Source: Thermomicrobiales bacterium (lineage in GTDB: Bacteria > Chloroflexota > Chloroflexia > Thermomicrobiales > UBA6265). From it: a stretch of DNA of 6,126 nucleotides. The stretch is from the NCBI GenBank assembly GCA_030446955.1, contig JAUJMG010000120.1, positions 1 to 6,126 on the forward strand. The letters run 5' to 3'. Under the pieces are notes generated by a model. It saw only the letters and a program-made list of their open reading frames with translations, made no database searches and was not told where the DNA came from. The position numbers and the translations under genes were made by a program. Numbering within the stretch: position 1 is the stretch's first letter; every line of letters starts with the position of its first letter. Below, piece after piece: positions 1 through 5,909 of the stretch.

Positions 1-383
1 GAGCGGTAGCGGATCCGCGCCGCCTCGTTCATGATCTGGTCCATGGCTGGGTGGATGAAGTCGAGGAACTGGATCTCGGCGATTGGTCGCAGCCCGTTGA
101 GGGCCATCCCGATCGCCGTGCCGATGATTCCCGACTCAGCGAGCGGGGTGTCGATGACCCTCTCTTCTCCGAACTCCTCCAGAAATCCTGCCGTGACCCG
201 GAAGACGCCGCCCCGGCGCCCCACATCCTCCCCGAGCGTGACGATCCGGTCGTCCGCGCGCATCTCCTCAAGCAGCGTGTCGTGGATCGCCTCGACCAAG
301 GACTTCTGCGGCATCCCGTCGTCGCCCAGGCGGGTCTCGTCAATCACCTGCGCCGTCACCGATCGTTCGGGGGCTTGTACCAT
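1..383 (-). CDS. bkdA2: Branched-chain 2-oxoacid dehydrogenase E1 component, beta subunit (N-terminal 127 residues, runs off the left edge)
   Basis: This is the beta chain of the thiamine-diphosphate (ThDP)-dependent E1 decarboxylase of the cytoplasmic branched-chain 2-oxoacid dehydrogenase complex. It pairs with the alpha chain encoded just upstream. The visible part shows the E1-beta hallmarks: LVEAIHDTLLEEM (residues 29-41), LGEDVGRRGGVFRVTAGF (50-67), the TPLAESGIIGTAIGMAL block (79-95), whose Glu83 corresponds to the conserved ThDP-activating glutamate of the family, and FLDFIHPAMDQIMNEAARIRYR (106-127). About 200 C-terminal residues lie outside the window, since the family usually has 325-340. 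The ATG at 383-381 is chosen because AGAGGG (391-396 on the plus strand, read in reverse) lies 7 nt before it; an internal ATG at residue 24 has no clear ribosome site. The gene follows E1-alpha on the same strand after 90 bp with no obvious terminator, so the two are probably one operon. Related pyruvate or acetoin dehydrogenase E1-beta chains look similar; the branched-chain assignment rests on the neighbours. Confidence 0.93.
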   Translation of the reverse strand, partial: MVQAPERSVTAQVIDETRLGDDGMPQKSLVEAIHDTLLEEMRADDRIVTLGEDVGRRGGVFRVTAGFLEEFGEERVIDTPLAESGIIGTAIGMALNGLRPIAEIQFLDFIHPAMDQIMNEAARIRYR

Positions 384-473
384 CGTGGATCCCTCTCAGA
401 CGTGGAAGTCGGGGCTGAGCCTGGCCCTTCGTTCAGATCTGCCGTCTGCCGTCTGACATCCGCTGCCGAGCGT

Positions 474-1610
474 TTAGCGCTCCGCGTAGACGTGGCGGTC
501 GAAGGTGGCGGGGTCGGGGAGGGGGGCCTGCTCGGCGGCTTCGGTCGCCGCGTTGACCTCGCTCTTGACCTGCCCCTTGATTTCCGCCACTGATTCGTCG
601 TCGAGGGCGCCCACCTCCCGCAGCCGCGCCTCAAAGAGGGCCAGCGGATCGCGCGCCCGCCAGGCTTTGACCTCCTCCGGGCTGCGGTAGGTGCGGTCGT
701 CGTCGTCCGAGGTGTGCGGCGTAAAGCGATAGACCTTCGCCTCGACGAGGGTCGGTCCCTCACCTCGGCGGGCTCGATCGGCAGCTGCCTTGACGACCTG
801 ATGGACGGCGAGCAGATCCGTCCCGTCCACGACGATGCCCGGGAAACCGTAGCCGGCGGCCCGGTCGGCGACGTTGTCGATCGCCATCTGGAGGTCCTGA
901 GGAACGGAGATCGCGTAGCGGTTGTTCTCACAGAAGAAGATGACTGGCAGCTTGTGGATCCCGGCGAAGTTGCACGCTTCGTGGAAGTCGCCCTTGGAGG
1001 AGCCGCCCTCCCCGAAGCAGGCAAGAGAGACCTGGCCCGTGCCGCGCAGCTTGGCGGCATAGGCGGTGCCCGTCGCGTGTGGAAGCTGGGTGGAGACGGG
1101 GCTGGACGCGGTGACGATCCGCAGCCTGGCCGAGCCGTAGTGCGCCGGCATCTGGCGCGCCCCGGATGCCGGATCGGCTGCCTTCGCCAGCACGCTCATC
1201 ATCAGATCGTCCGCCGTCAGGCCGAAGGCGAGGCTGAGTGCCAGATCCCGGTAGTAGGGCAGGACGATGTCCTTGCTCCGGTCGAGCGCGAAGGCGGCGC
1301 CAACCTGGGCCGCCTCGTGGCCCTGACCCGAGACCGCGAAGGGCGCCCGGCCCGCACGGTTAACCTGCCACATCCGCTCATCGATGGCTCGCGCCAGCGC
1401 AACCAGGTGGTACATCTCCCGCAGCGTCTCATGCGGCAGCCCCTCGTCGCCCACCGAGGGCGGCGCCACCGTCGCCGAGAGCGTCCCGGCGCCAACGTCA
1501 ACGTGATCGAGCGGGGGGTGGATGGAGTTGGGGCCTGTTCGAGGCGTGGTGCCCTCGTGGAATGCCCCTTGGATGGCCCCTGTTGGGGGCTGTTTGATCT
1601 CGGTCGCCAT
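474..1610 (-). CDS. bkdA1: Branched-chain 2-oxoacid dehydrogenase E1 component, alpha subunit (378 aa)
   Basis: This is the alpha chain of the E1 decarboxylase, which binds ThDP and decarboxylates branched 2-oxo acids before acyl transfer to lipoyl-E2. In order: a low-complexity N-terminal arm (1-60), the EMYHLVALARAIDERMW helix (65-81), GQGHEAAQVGAAFAL (95-109), LPYYRDLALSLAFG (117-130), and the ThDP/Mg motif starting GEGGSSKGDFHEACNFAGIHK at Gly200 and closing with the ENN triplet at 228-230. After it come VDGTDLLAV (261-269) and the flexible loop YRFTPHTSDDDDRTYRS (294-310), which corresponds to the kinase-regulated loop of mitochondrial E1-alpha. The length is usual for bacterial members. 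The start at 1610 is preferred because AAAGGAG sits 6 nt upstream (1617-1623, reverse strand). An in-frame ATG at 1637 lacks such a site, and residues further upstream in this frame look non-coding. It heads a minus-strand operon with E1-beta and is divergent from the acyl-CoA dehydrogenase. Tandem inverted repeats cover its start codon. Confidence 0.95.
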   Translation of the reverse strand: MATEIKQPPTGAIQGAFHEGTTPRTGPNSIHPPLDHVDVGAGTLSATVAPPSVGDEGLPHETLREMYHLVALARAIDERMWQVNRAGRAPFAVSGQGHEAAQVGAAFALDRSKDIVLPYYRDLALSLAFGLTADDLMMSVLAKAADPASGARQMPAHYGSARLRIVTASSPVSTQLPHATGTAYAAKLRGTGQVSLACFGEGGSSKGDFHEACNFAGIHKLPVIFFCENNRYAISVPQDLQMAIDNVADRAAGYGFPGIVVDGTDLLAVHQVVKAAADRARRGEGPTLVEAKVYRFTPHTSDDDDRTYRSPEEVKAWRARDPLALFEARLREVGALDDESVAEIKGQVKSEVNAATEAAEQAPLPDPATFDRHVYAER

Positions 1611-1644
1611 TGACCGCTCCTTTGTTCCGGTCACCATTGACCGC
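1601..1644 (-). repeat. Tandem pair of inverted repeats overlapping the bkdA1 start codon
   Basis: Two 17-bp copies of CGGTCRCCATTGACCGC (plus strand) lie at 1601-1617 and 1628-1644, differing at one base and spaced exactly 27 bp apart. Each is itself an inverted repeat with arms CGGTC(A) and TGACCG around a CCAT centre; the 1628 copy has perfect 6-bp arms and the 1601 copy has one mismatch. On the transcribed strand the centre of each copy reads ATGG, so each loop contains an in-frame ATG: the real bkdA1 start in the first copy and a second ATG nine codons upstream in the other. The bkdA1 ribosome-binding site lies between the copies. This could be a two-site operator, an RNA structure limiting initiation, or simply a duplicated initiation region. 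The repeat is seen directly; any role is inference. Confidence 0.6.
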
Positions 1645-1814
1645 GCCCGTGCCAACCTGTCTCGTGCTCGTCCTTTGTCCTTCGTCGATCGGGGGATAGG
1701 CCAGCCCGGCGAGGATCGGACCGATCGCGTCATCTTCCCGGCAGCCCACCGCGGTGGCCACGGGCGTGTCGGTGGCGCTCGTCCGTGCAAGTCGCTTGCC
1801 GCCGTGTCGCGTCC

Positions 1815-1849
1815 CAGTTGGGGCAAGCTCCCCGGCTTCTCGCCAACTG
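1815..1849 (-). other. Possible stem-loop in the bkd leader
   Basis: CAGTTGG (1815-1821) and CCAACTG (1843-1849) are perfect 7-bp complementary arms. Inside them AAGC (1825-1828) pairs with GCTT (1835-1838) around a 6-nt loop, giving a stem with an internal 3x4 bulge. It lies just downstream of the minus-strand TATACAAT box, so it would fold near the 5' end of a bkd transcript if that box is used. It is not followed by a T-tract on either strand, so it does not look like an intrinsic terminator. It matches no riboswitch class I can name. Confidence 0.35.
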
Positions 1850-1997
1850 CGTGAAGCTAGCGGGTTGCATTGTATACCCTCTCGGCCCCGGCAGCCCTGG
1901 GATTGCTCCGGTAATTGAGCGACGACCACTTCTGCCGGCCGCTGGCTTACCCTCTCAACGCCGCTGCCTGCTCAGCGTGTCGGGTGGCCGGGGCTTG

Positions 1998-2018
1998 GCA
2001 GTACACTACCGGTACTGC
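1998..2018. promoter_or_regulatory. 21-bp inverted repeat upstream of the acyl-CoA dehydrogenase (operator candidate)
   Basis: GCAGTAC (1998-2004) and GTACTGC (2012-2018) are perfect 7-bp inverted arms around a 7-nt centre, ending 51 bp before the acyl-CoA dehydrogenase start. The size and symmetry fit a dimeric repressor site of the TetR or GntR type, families that often control acyl-CoA and branched-chain catabolism, but no regulator gene is visible in the window. TACACT inside the repeat (2002-2007) could serve as a -10 element, although no good -35 hexamer precedes it. The repeat is certain from sequence; the operator role is inferred. Confidence 0.45.
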
Positions 2019-2069
2019 GGCTGCGACGAGGCGGCCGCATGGCCAACTGAGCCCAAGGGGACGTCGACG

Positions 2070-3233
2070 ATGACCTCCTGCCAGATGTTTGAGCTGACCG
2101 ACGATCAGCGCGCCCTCCGGGACACCATCCGCGAGTTCGCGGAGAGCGAGATCGCCCCCCATGCCGGCGAGTGGGACGAGACCCACCAATTTCCGGTCGA
2201 TGTCGTGCGCCAGCTCGGAGAGTTGGGTGCGATGGGCGTCGCCTTTCCCGAGGAGTACGGCGGTCTCGGGGCCGGCGCGGTGGCGATGACGGTCGTCGTC
2301 GAGGAGTTGGCACGGATCGACTCCTCGATCGCGGTCACTGTCGGCGCCAACGTTTCCATCGCCGGTGAGCCGGTCCTGCTCTTCGGTACGGAGGAGCAGA
2401 AGCAGCGCTGGCTCGTGCCCCTTGCCCGCGGCGAGCACCTCGGCGCCTTCGCCAGCACCGAGCCGGGGGGCGGCTCCGATGTCCGCGCCTCGACCACAAC
2501 GGCTCGCCCCGAAGACGGCTGCTGGGTCATCAACGGCACCAAGGCCTTCATCACCAATGCCGGCAACGAGCTGAGTGCCTTCGTCATCGTCACCGCCCGA
2601 ACGCCGCTCGACGGCGGAGGCACCGCCCTCAGCGCCTTTATCGTTCCCAACGGCACGCCCGGCTATGAGCCCCAAAAGCCCTACCGCAAGCTCGGCTGGC
2701 ACGCCTCCGACACCCGCGAACTGGTCTTCAACGACTGCCGCGTGCCGGACGAGGCCTTGCTCGGTCCACTTGGCAAGGGAGCCCGCGTCTTCCTGACCCC
2801 CCTGGACGGCGGCCGGATCGGCGTGGCCGCGATGTCAGTCGGTCTGGCCCAGGGCGCGCTCGAGCAGGCGACCGCCTACGCCAAGGAGCGGGTTGCCTTC
2901 GGCGCCCCGATCGCTCGTCAGCAGGCGATCCACTTCAAGCTCGCGGATCTCAAGACACAGATCGAGGCGGCGAGGCTCCTCACCTACCGCGCGGCGGCCT
3001 TGAAGGAGGCCGGCAAGCCCTTCACGGAAGAAGCGGCGGCGGCCAAGCTCTTCGCGTCAGAGGTGGCCGTCCGCGCCGCCGAGGAGAATCTCCAGATCCA
3101 CGGCGGCTTCGGCTACATCGAGGAATCGGCCGTCCCGCGCTTCTACCGGGACGCCAAGATCCTGACCATCGGCGAAGGGACCAGCGAGATCCTCCGCTAC
3201 GTCATCGCCCGTCAGATGGGCTTGACGGAGTAG
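2070..3233 (+). CDS. Acyl-CoA dehydrogenase, short-chain-type active site (387 aa)
   Basis: This is an FAD flavoenzyme that oxidises an acyl-CoA thioester to the 2,3-enoyl-CoA and passes electrons to electron-transfer flavoprotein. The length is normal for the family. Landmarks in order: the N-terminal helical domain beginning FELTDDQRALRDTIREFAE (7-25), FPEEYGGLGAG (59-69), the first family signature AFASTEPGGGSD (126-137), the beta-domain strand WVINGTKAFITNAG (152-165), KLGWHASDT (207-215), RVAFGAPIARQQAIHFKLAD (274-293), and the C-terminal QIHGGFGYIEESAVPRFYRDAK (342-363) with IGEGTSEILR (367-376). Glu369 in the EGT motif is the catalytic base position of short- and medium-chain enzymes. 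The position used by isovaleryl-CoA dehydrogenase is Gly248 here. The start at 2070 is supported by AAGGGG 9 nt upstream; the codons before it read as non-coding. Placement between BCKDH and MCC suggests a branched or short acyl-CoA substrate, but the sequence does not settle it. Confidence 0.95.
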   Translation: MTSCQMFELTDDQRALRDTIREFAESEIAPHAGEWDETHQFPVDVVRQLGELGAMGVAFPEEYGGLGAGAVAMTVVVEELARIDSSIAVTVGANVSIAGEPVLLFGTEEQKQRWLVPLARGEHLGAFASTEPGGGSDVRASTTTARPEDGCWVINGTKAFITNAGNELSAFVIVTARTPLDGGGTALSAFIVPNGTPGYEPQKPYRKLGWHASDTRELVFNDCRVPDEALLGPLGKGARVFLTPLDGGRIGVAAMSVGLAQGALEQATAYAKERVAFGAPIARQQAIHFKLADLKTQIEAARLLTYRAAALKEAGKPFTEEAAAAKLFASEVAVRAAEENLQIHGGFGYIEESAVPRFYRDAKILTIGEGTSEILRYVIARQMGLTE

Positions 3234-3384
3234 CCGTTGGGCGAATCAGTCGTGCGTCGAGTGGTCGAACTGTTGTATCCGCCGGAGGACCTCCCTGGTC
3301 GATGCGTCGAGCGTCATCGCAGCCTGGGCTTCGCCGTGATGAGGGGCGATCGCGGCGGGCGGTGTGGCGTGGCACATCGAAGGA

Positions 3385-3666
3385 TCAGCTGTTGCCCACG
3401 ACGACGGTCCAGGGCCGCACCTCCCACCGGGTTACGAGGCCGTTGATGACGTAGGGATCGTTACGAGCGAAATCCTCGACGACCGACCGGTCGACCGTGC
3501 GAAACACGAGAAGTGCTCGGTCCACGGGGTCGCTCAACGCGCCGGCCAGGAGCAACTCATCCCGCTCATGCGCCTCCCTCGCAAGTCGAAGATGCTCCTC
3601 CCGGAACACAGACCGCCGCGCGACGTAATCGTCAATCAGGTCGTAGAACAGCGCGAAGTAATTCAT
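3385..3666 (-). CDS. YciI-like family protein (93 aa)
   Basis: This is a small cytoplasmic protein of the YciI/YCII-related superfamily, a ferredoxin-like fold generally seen as dimers with a putative His/Asp active site but no settled reaction. It begins MNYFALFYDLIDDYVARR, followed by FREEHLRLAREAH (21-33) with the conserved His25, LLLAGALSDPVDRALLVF (38-55) with Asp46, then the family motif DPYV at 70-73 and a C-terminal WEVRPWTVVVG strand (81-91). The length fits a complete single-domain member. The ATG at 3666 is preceded by AGGAG with a short 4-nt spacer. It is convergent with the acyl-CoA dehydrogenase, 151 bp from that gene's end, and lies 18 bp after the extended frame of the DUF3368 pseudogene on the same strand. 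No link to branched-chain catabolism is evident from the sequence. Confidence 0.88.
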   Translation of the reverse strand: MNYFALFYDLIDDYVARRSVFREEHLRLAREAHERDELLLAGALSDPVDRALLVFRTVDRSVVEDFARNDPYVINGLVTRWEVRPWTVVVGNS

Positions 3667-3684
3667 GCGGCTCCTGTCACGAGA

Positions 3685-4234
3685 TCACGGTCCAGAGTCC
3701 GCGCGGATACCAAACGGCGCCCCGGTCCTACCCGCCGTCAGTGCTTTCCGACTCCTCGCCCACGCTCCGGGCACTTCGGCCAGAGCGTCCTTGCCGAGAT
3801 AAAGACCGGCCTCTCGCAGATTGTCGACCAGGGGACGAACCTAGGAGGGGAGGCCCAAGTCCTTCGCCATGATTGGCACGCCAGCCTTGCCGATGACAGA
3901 CAGGCCCTGTTCGTGCGGGATGCGACGCCCTTTGCAATCCTCCAGGAGGAGTGGCTCCGAGCCGGCCAACTCGCTCGCGAGGGCAGTCGCTTCAACCTCG
4001 CCTGAGTCAAGCTGAGCGATGAGTGTCTGCATCAGTGACGACGATGCCAACCGTTTCTGAAGAAGCGAGGGGGTCCGCGCCAGCTCTCTCACCCCTGGCC
4101 GATGCTCCCCCGAAGCCATCAGTTCGGCCCAAACGGCTGGAGAAACGATCACCCCCATAAAGACCTTCCGAGCAGGTCCAACTGCTTGATGCGGGATCGG
4201 CCCATCACCCGGTCTCGTCCCAAGCGAGTATCAT
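3685..4234 (-). pseudogene. Decayed DUF3368 (PIN-like, VapC-type toxin) gene
   Basis: An open stretch from 4158 to 3844 encodes a recognisable DUF3368 middle: VIVSPAVWAELMASGEHRPG, then LDSGEVEATALASELAG, LLLEDCKGRRIPHEQGL and GVPIMAKDLGLPS. The gene is broken at several points. After DLGLPS the frame meets TAG at 3843-3841, yet the same frame continues with VRPLVDNLREAGLYLGKDALAEV down to a TGA at 3687-3685, which is the usual family C-terminus. Upstream, the expected preceding segment RIKQLDLLGRSLWG lies in another frame (4193 to 4152) and stops at a TGA beside a run of five Gs (4152-4156); one extra G would join the frames. Further upstream MILAWDETG (from 4234) is in a third register, and the usual N-terminal acidic ASPLI-type motif is absent. 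Active members act as RNases paired with a small antitoxin; no antitoxin is visible in the 82 bp before mccB. The family is recognised from pattern only, without a search. Confidence 0.72.
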
Positions 4235-4249
4235 CCCGCCACTCGGCCG

Positions 4250-4263
4250 ATGCGCGGGCGCAT
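4250..4263. promoter_or_regulatory. Inverted repeat upstream of mccB
   Basis: ATGCGC (4250-4255) and GCGCAT (4258-4263) form perfect 6-bp arms around GG, ending 53 bp before the mccB start. The position suits an operator or a promoter-proximal element, but a short GC-rich palindrome can arise by chance in this base composition. It shares no arm sequence with the inverted repeats near bkdA1 or the acyl-CoA dehydrogenase. I find no clear -35/-10 pair in the 82 bp between it and the start of the toxin remnant. Confidence 0.25.
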
Positions 4264-4316
4264 GTCCTCGCTCAGACAACGGTGTCCGGTCGACTGCAAG
4301 GCTCAGGGGTGAGCAC

Positions 4317-5909
4317 GTGATCGCGACCCAGTCCACGACCGAAGAGACCTTCCGCAAGGCCAATTCGGCGGCAGTGGCGGAGTTGGAGCGGCGCCTGGCG
4401 CGGGTCGCCGCGGGTGGCGGTGAGGCGGCGCAGGCGAAGCAGCGCGCCCGCGGCAAGCTGCCGGTGCGTGAGCGGATCGAGCGCATCCTCGATCCCGCCT
4501 CGCCCTTCCTCGAACTCTCGCCCCTTGCCGCCGATGGGATGTACGACAACGCTAGCCCCGGCGCCGGGATCGTGACTGGCATCGGCCGCATCGGCGGGCG
4601 TGAGGTTGTCCTCGTCGCCAACGACCCGACGGTCAAGGGCGGCACCTACTTCCCGATGACGGTCAAGAAGCACCTCCGTGCCCAGGAGATCGCCCTCGCC
4701 AACAACCTGCCGTGCCTCTACCTCGTCGACTCCGGCGGGGCCTTCCTGCCGCTCCAGAGCGAGGTCTTTCCAGACAAGGAGCACTTCGGGCGCATCTTCC
4801 GGAACCAGGCGCTCCTGTCGGCGCGCGGCCTCCGGCAGGTCGCTGTCGTGCTCGGCTCCTGCACGGCCGGCGGCGCCTACGTTCCCGCGATGTGCGACGA
4901 GTCCGTGATCGTCCGAGGTGCGGGCACCATCTTTCTGGCCGGTCCCCCTTTGGTCAAAGCAGCGACCGGGGAAGAGGTCTCCGCGGAGGAGCTTGGCGGC
5001 GCGGATGTCCACGCCCGCATCAGCGGGGTGGTGGACCACGTCGTGGACGATGAGCCGGCGGCCCTGGCCCTGGCCCGTGACCTGATGAGCGCCCCCCGCC
5101 CTACGCCTCCCTCCACGCCCTGGGCGCGGGAGCCGATCCGGGAGCCGGAGGAGGACCCGCAGGATCTGCTGGCGCTTGTCTCCCCCGATCCCCGCCGCCC
5201 GTACGACGCACGGCAGGTCTTGCGGCGCGTCCTCGACGGGAGCCGGATGCGCGAGTTCAAGGCGGAATACGGCCAGACCCTCGTCTGCGCCTTCGGTCAC
5301 CTCTACGGCATCCCGGTCGGCGTGATTGCCAACAACGGCATCCTCTTTCCGGAGTCGGCTCGCAAGGGCACCCACTTCGTGATGCTCTGTGCCCAGCAGC
5401 GGATCCCGCTCCTCTTCTTTCAGAACATCACCGGCTTCATCGTCGGCCGCCGGTACGAGCACGAGGGCGTCGCGCGGGATGGCGCCAAGATGGTCGCTGC
5501 CGTTGCTGTCGCCCAGGTGCCCAAGATCACGGTCATGATCGGCGCCAGCTACGGGGCCGGAAACTACGCGATGTGCGGCCGCGCCTACGACCCGCGGTTC
5601 GTTTTCTCCTGGCCGACCCACCGCATCGCTGTGATGGGCGGCGAGCAGGCGGCCGGCGTCCTGACGGACATCCGACGCCAGAGCGCCCAGGCTCGCGGGA
5701 TCGAGCTTGACGAAACAGATCTGACCGCGATTCGGCAGGAGGTGGAGGCCCGCTACGAGGAGGAGGCGAGTCCCTACTACGCGACCGCCCGGCTCTGGGA
5801 CGATGGCATCATCGACCCGCGCCAGACGCGCCAGGTGGTCGGCCTGGCGCTGGCGACCACCCTCAACGCCCCGATCCCCCCGACGGAGTACGGCGTCCTG
5901 CGCATCTGA
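4317..5909 (+). CDS. mccB: Methylcrotonyl-CoA carboxylase-type carboxyltransferase (beta) subunit (530 aa)
   Basis: This is the biotin-dependent carboxyltransferase subunit that moves carboxyl from carboxybiotin to 3-methylcrotonyl-CoA in leucine breakdown. The N-terminal crotonase-like domain contains RGKLPVRERIERILDP (45-60), VKGGTYFPMTVKKHLRAQEI (106-125), LVDSGGAFLPLQSEVFPD (136-153) and the oxyanion-hole loop GSCTAGGAYVPAM (180-192), followed by FLAGPPLVKAATGE (206-219). The C-terminal domain has GVIANNGILFPESARKGTHF (335-354), FQNITGFIVGRRYEHEG (368-384) and a second oxyanion loop GASYGAGNYAMCGRAYDPR (409-427), then SWPTHRIAVMGGEQAAGVL (431-449). FQNITGF and the KGTHF block favour the methylcrotonyl/geranyl-CoA type over propionyl-CoA carboxylase, and BCKDH nearby favours methylcrotonyl. 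The length is typical. It starts with GTG at 4317, 7 nt after AGGGG. The biotin-carrying alpha subunit is not within the window, and the next gene is unrelated. Confidence 0.94.
   Translation: MIATQSTTEETFRKANSAAVAELERRLARVAAGGGEAAQAKQRARGKLPVRERIERILDPASPFLELSPLAADGMYDNASPGAGIVTGIGRIGGREVVLVANDPTVKGGTYFPMTVKKHLRAQEIALANNLPCLYLVDSGGAFLPLQSEVFPDKEHFGRIFRNQALLSARGLRQVAVVLGSCTAGGAYVPAMCDESVIVRGAGTIFLAGPPLVKAATGEEVSAEELGGADVHARISGVVDHVVDDEPAALALARDLMSAPRPTPPSTPWAREPIREPEEDPQDLLALVSPDPRRPYDARQVLRRVLDGSRMREFKAEYGQTLVCAFGHLYGIPVGVIANNGILFPESARKGTHFVMLCAQQRIPLLFFQNITGFIVGRRYEHEGVARDGAKMVAAVAVAQVPKITVMIGASYGAGNYAMCGRAYDPRFVFSWPTHRIAVMGGEQAAGVLTDIRRQSAQARGIELDETDLTAIRQEVEARYEEEASPYYATARLWDDGIIDPRQTRQVVGLALATTLNAPIPPTEYGVLRI

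Larger units (their letters stand above)
1611..2069. other. 459-bp divergent intergenic region (bkd leader and acyl-CoA dehydrogenase upstream region)
   Basis: This gap separates the divergent bkdA1 and acyl-CoA dehydrogenase starts and should hold both promoters. Visible elements are the tandem repeats at its left end, a perfect 12-bp palindrome CCACCGCGGTGG (1746-1757), a two-part stem-loop (1815-1849), a TATACAAT box read on the minus strand (1869-1876) and a 21-bp inverted repeat (1998-2018). TATACAAT resembles a -10 element for bkdA1, but I find no convincing -35 hexamer at the usual distance, and using it would give a leader of about 250 nt. No promoter is called with confidence. The minus-strand frame between 1800 and 1681 has codon-like G/C at third positions, but it runs out of frame into bkdA1 and I recognise no family. 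Confidence 0.55.

Noticed and set aside
440..455. Tandem TGCCGTC repeat in the gap between E1-alpha and E1-beta
   Set aside because: Only two short copies; no sign of a structured or regulatory element, and no terminator there.
714..1613. A 299-residue plus-strand open frame opposite bkdA1
   Set aside because: It is antisense to the clear E1-alpha gene, with low-complexity composition and no recognisable domain.
1750..1760. TGGCCACCGCG on the minus strand, resembling the T-box core TGGNACCGCG
   Set aside because: It has one extra base, lies in a chance palindrome, and lacks the other T-box parts (stem I motifs and a following terminator); the downstream gene is also not a tRNA synthetase or amino acid biosynthesis gene.
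3253..3311. TGCGTCGAG repeated exactly 50 bp apart downstream of the acyl-CoA dehydrogenase
   Set aside because: Nine bases built from common GC-rich words, with no third copy and no conserved flanks, so not a repeat array.
3234..3384. Search for a bidirectional terminator between the convergent acyl-CoA dehydrogenase and YciI-like genes
   Set aside because: Only the tight GGAGGACCTCC palindrome (loop too short) and GCGATCGC are present, without a T-tract on either strand.
3237..3446. A 69-residue plus-strand frame starting with TTG 3 nt after the acyl-CoA dehydrogenase stop, with GGAG 6 nt upstream
   Set aside because: Spacing would suit translational coupling, but the start is TTG, the second half is Arg/Cys/Gly-rich, it overlaps the 3' end of the YciI-like gene and no family is recognisable.
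3364..4005. A 213-residue plus-strand open frame
   Set aside because: It overlaps the YciI-like gene and the DUF3368 remnant on the opposite strand, and those translations match known families.
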